In this document: one piece after another, positions 61,873-64,000 of the stretch | Numbering within the stretch: position 1 is the first letter of the stretch | Layout of the letters: the number at the start of each line of letters is the position of its first letter | Assembly (NCBI GenBank): GCA_964242335.1 | Contig: CAXTAY010000016.1 | Span: 1 to 64,000 of the forward strand | DNA length: 64,000 nucleotides | Reading direction: 5' to 3' | DNA from: Lichenicoccus sp964242335 | GTDB taxonomy: Bacteria > Pseudomonadota > Alphaproteobacteria > Acetobacterales > Acetobacteraceae | Made by a program: the position numbers and the translations under genes | The notes under the pieces: model-generated | Told to the model about the DNA's origin: nothing | The model's database searches: none | What the model saw: only the letters and a program-made list of their open reading frames with translations

Positions 61873-64000
61873 ATGTCCGACTACACGCGTCCGGGCCTGC
61901 CGAAATCCGACCCGTCGCTGCTCCGGCTGCAGCTCGTCGGTCCGATGCAGGCGCTTACGCTGGACAACGAGAACGTGCTGCCGCCCGGCCGCAAGACGCG
62001 CGGCCTGCTGGCGATCCTGGCGATGTCGGGACGCCGGCCGGTGCTGCGCTCGAAGCTCGCCGAGATGCTGTGGAGCCGCCGCTCCGAGGAGCAGGCGCGC
62101 GCGTCGCTGCGGCAGGAGATCCACCGCCTGCTCGACGCCCTCGCACCGGTCGGCGCGCCGGTGATCAGCGTCGAGCGCCACTCGCTGGCGCTGCGGCCGG
62201 CGCTCACCGCCGTGGATGCGGAGCGGCTGCTGAACGCCAACGTCAACCACGTCATCGCACAGGCCAGCGCCCCGGCCCGGATCCAGGTCGGCGGCGCCGC
62301 CGGCGCCGGCGGTCCCGGCGGCGGTATCCTGCCGCCGCTGGACGGGGTGCTGCTGGAGGAGCTGAACGGCACCGATCCGGCCCTGGATGCCTGGCTGGCT
62401 GCCGAACGCCGGCGCCTGCACGAGCACGCCCTGGCGCTGTTCGAGTCCGCGCTGCAGCGACGGCCGGAACCGGTGGCGTCGCTCGCCATCTGCCGGCAGC
62501 TGCTGCTGCTCGACCCGCTGCACGAGGCCGCCTGGCGCGGCCTGATCCGCACCCAGCTGCTCCAGGGCGAGCGCGGTGCGGCGCTGCAGAGTGCCGAGCG
62601 CTGCGCCGCGCTGTTCAGCCGTCGTGTGTCCGGCGAGCCGGGCGAGGAGACCAGCCGGCTGCTGAGCGAGCTGCGCAGCGGCATCGCGGTGGCGACGCCG
62701 GATGCAGGTGCCGCCTCTCGCGAGCCCGCAGAGAACCTGTCGTCGAACCAGTTGTCGAACGCATCGTCGGACCCGGCGGAGGCGTCGGCGGCGGCAGCCG
62801 AGCCGACCGGGCCGGCGCCGGCGCCGGCGCCGCAGCTGGTCGCCGCCGAGGCGGCGGAGACCGACGCGGTGGTGTCGATGACCGGACATCGCCTGCGCGG
62901 CCGCAGCATCGCCACGCTGGCGGTGCTGCCGCCGCTCGACCTGGACGCCGGCGCCAACGACAAGCTGGTCCCGGCGCTCACCGAGGAGCTGGTGGCCGGC
63001 CTGGCGAGCCGCTCGATCATCGCCGTCGTCAGCGGCTCGATGCTGGCCCAGGCACTGGCCGCCGGCCGCGACGACGCGCTGCTGCGCCGCAATTTCGGTC
63101 TCGACTACGTGCTCGACGGCACCATCCTGCGCGGCCGTCACCGGATCCGGATCATCCTGCGCCTGCTCGACCTGCGCCTGCAGGGCCACGTGGTCTGGGC
63201 CAAGCGCTTCGACTGCGACCCCTCCGACGCGACGACCCGGCTCGACGAGGTGGCCGCACAGGTCACCGCGCAGCTGCCCTGGGAGCTGGTGGTGATCGAG
63301 AGCCGGCGCGTCGGCGCACGTCCGGCGGCGGAACTGAGTGCCGTGCAGCTCGCGCTGCGCGCGCTCTCGCTGGTGATGCGCTCGGAGCGGCAGCAGAACG
63401 ACAAGGCGGGGGAGCTGCTCGCGCGGGCCCGGACGCTCGATCCCGACCATCCGCTGGTCAGCCTGGTCGAGACCATGCGCCACTTCATCCGCGCCACCCA
63501 GTTCTGGGGCAACTTCGAGACCGAGGGCGCGCTCGCCCAGGCGGCGATGCGCGAGGCGGTACAGGGCGGCAACGTAGATCCGCCCGGCATCGCGCTGATC
63601 GGGCTGATCCACGGCCACCTGCTGGACGATCCCCGGATCGGGCTGGCGCTGATCGAGCGGGCGCTGCAGATCGAGCCCAACCTCGGCATGGGACTGGTGT
63701 TCGCGGCCTTCGTGCTGGCACGGATCGGCGAGCTCGACGAGGCGGAGCGGCGCTACGCGCGCTACAAGCAGCTCTGTCCGCTGCACCCGATGCACTACCT
63801 GTTCGACGGCATCGCCGTCACCATCGCCCTGCTGCAGGGCCGCGACGAGGAGGCGGCCAGCCTGGGCCGGGAGCTCATCGAGCTGTCGCCCTCGCTGCTG
63901 TTTCCGGCGATCCCCTGCCTCGCCGCTTTCGGCCATCTCGGGCTGCGCGACGAGGCGGAGCGGCTGCTGGCGCGTATCCACGGCCTGGCGCCGGAGCTGA
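61873..64000 (+). CDS. SARP/BTAD-type transcriptional regulator with TolB-like and TPR domains, incomplete at window end
   Basis: The frame from ATG 61873 is open for 709 codons and has no stop before base 64000. Residues about 15-95 resemble a SARP winged helix (LRLQLVGPMQALTL, GRKTRGLLAILAMSG, LAEMLWSRRSEEQARASLRQ). Residues 110-270 are BTAD-like helices (WLAAERRRLHEHALALFE). Residues about 345-470 resemble the TolB/FlgO-like module seen in CadC-type regulators (IATLAVLPPLDLDAG, LDYVLDGTILRGRHRIRI, VVWAKRFDCD). The remainder is TPR repeats (GLALIERALQIEPNLGMGLV). AGGA lies just upstream. A 716-codon open frame on the other strand is a composition shadow. Target genes unknown. Confidence 0.83.
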   Translation, partial: MSDYTRPGLPKSDPSLLRLQLVGPMQALTLDNENVLPPGRKTRGLLAILAMSGRRPVLRSKLAEMLWSRRSEEQARASLRQEIHRLLDALAPVGAPVISVERHSLALRPALTAVDAERLLNANVNHVIAQASAPARIQVGGAAGAGGPGGGILPPLDGVLLEELNGTDPALDAWLAAERRRLHEHALALFESALQRRPEPVASLAICRQLLLLDPLHEAAWRGLIRTQLLQGERGAALQSAERCAALFSRRVSGEPGEETSRLLSELRSGIAVATPDAGAASREPAENLSSNQLSNASSDPAEASAAAAEPTGPAPAPAPQLVAAEAAETDAVVSMTGHRLRGRSIATLAVLPPLDLDAGANDKLVPALTEELVAGLASRSIIAVVSGSMLAQALAAGRDDALLRRNFGLDYVLDGTILRGRHRIRIILRLLDLRLQGHVVWAKRFDCDPSDATTRLDEVAAQVTAQLPWELVVIESRRVGARPAAELSAVQLALRALSLVMRSERQQNDKAGELLARARTLDPDHPLVSLVETMRHFIRATQFWGNFETEGALAQAAMREAVQGGNVDPPGIALIGLIHGHLLDDPRIGLALIERALQIEPNLGMGLVFAAFVLARIGELDEAERRYARYKQLCPLHPMHYLFDGIAVTIALLQGRDEEAASLGRELIELSPSLLFPAIPCLAAFGHLGLRDEAERLLARIHGLAPEL

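Noticed and set aside
61831..63981. 716-codon minus-strand open frame at the window end
   Set aside because: The plus-strand frame gives SARP, TolB-like and TPR motifs with natural amino-acid composition; the minus frame is Gln/Arg/Gly-rich without motifs.

Overview
The window looks like chromosome of a high-GC alphaproteobacterium, most likely Acetobacteraceae/Rhodospirillales. The evidence is a SAM-II riboswitch before metZ, the metZ-apaG pair, a mutY / DUF721 (DciA) / DsbA / smc cluster with an alphaproteobacterial-type SMC hinge, the rsmB-rpe-heparinase order, an OprB-type porin and RTX-like beta-roll proteins. Genes are dense, often overlap by 1-8 bases, and frequently start with GTG or TTG.

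Layout. 1-2.7 kb: the 5' part of a tRNA-Gly(CCC), a SAM-II riboswitch, metZ, apaG and folE. 2.9-7.3 kb: a polyol/tagatose operon (PfkB kinase, GatZ/KbaZ subunit, SDR dehydrogenase, ABC sugar-binding protein) with no transporter membrane or ATPase genes beside it. 7.4-13.4 kb: an RTX-like protein, a two-POTRA periplasmic protein, an operon of siroheme synthase-like gene, moaB and cynS, and a matrixin-type metalloprotease with a glycine-rich beta-roll tail. 13.6-15.2 kb: a zinc alcohol dehydrogenase and partner gene of lower GC. 15.3-25.3 kb: a lipoprotein, mutY, dciA, a DsbA-like protein, a very long smc, then a c-di-GMP enzyme (degenerate GGDEF plus intact EAL) followed by a stand-alone BLUF blue-light sensor. 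25.6-30.5 kb (minus strand): rsmB, rpe, heparinase II/III, glycosyltransferase. 30.6-41.3 kb: two overlapping unknown genes, a YggS-type PLP protein, kup, hemW, an exported nucleoside hydrolase, an SRPBCC protein, DUF1489, a lytic transglycosylase-SPOR lipoprotein and a small acidic protein. 41.4-49.4 kb: an iron-acquisition block (FbpA/B/C-type ABC importer, OprB porin, secreted beta-propeller, EfeB-type DyP peroxidase) with Fur-like sites before three transcription units.

50-56.4 kb is a low-GC accessory island: a decayed FAD-oxidoreductase gene, a DUF559/Vsr-like nuclease, an AbiJ-NTD/restriction-endonuclease fusion and a divergent SF2 helicase with a nuclease-like tail, followed by a decayed old yellow enzyme (OYE) gene. 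I see this as the best candidate for an undescribed (anti-phage) system. 56.5-61.6 kb: a LysR regulator, an F420-reductase-like protein, an SDR, a tandem SnoaL protein and an intact OYE whose 3' end and downstream flank are paralogous to the decayed copy. 61.9 kb to the end: a large SARP/BTAD + TolB-like + TPR regulator whose reading frame is still open at the window edge.

Small-scale structure includes three copies of a hairpin-rich GC repeat, a 27-base palindrome, and a 15-base identical segment at the stop codons of two unrelated genes.
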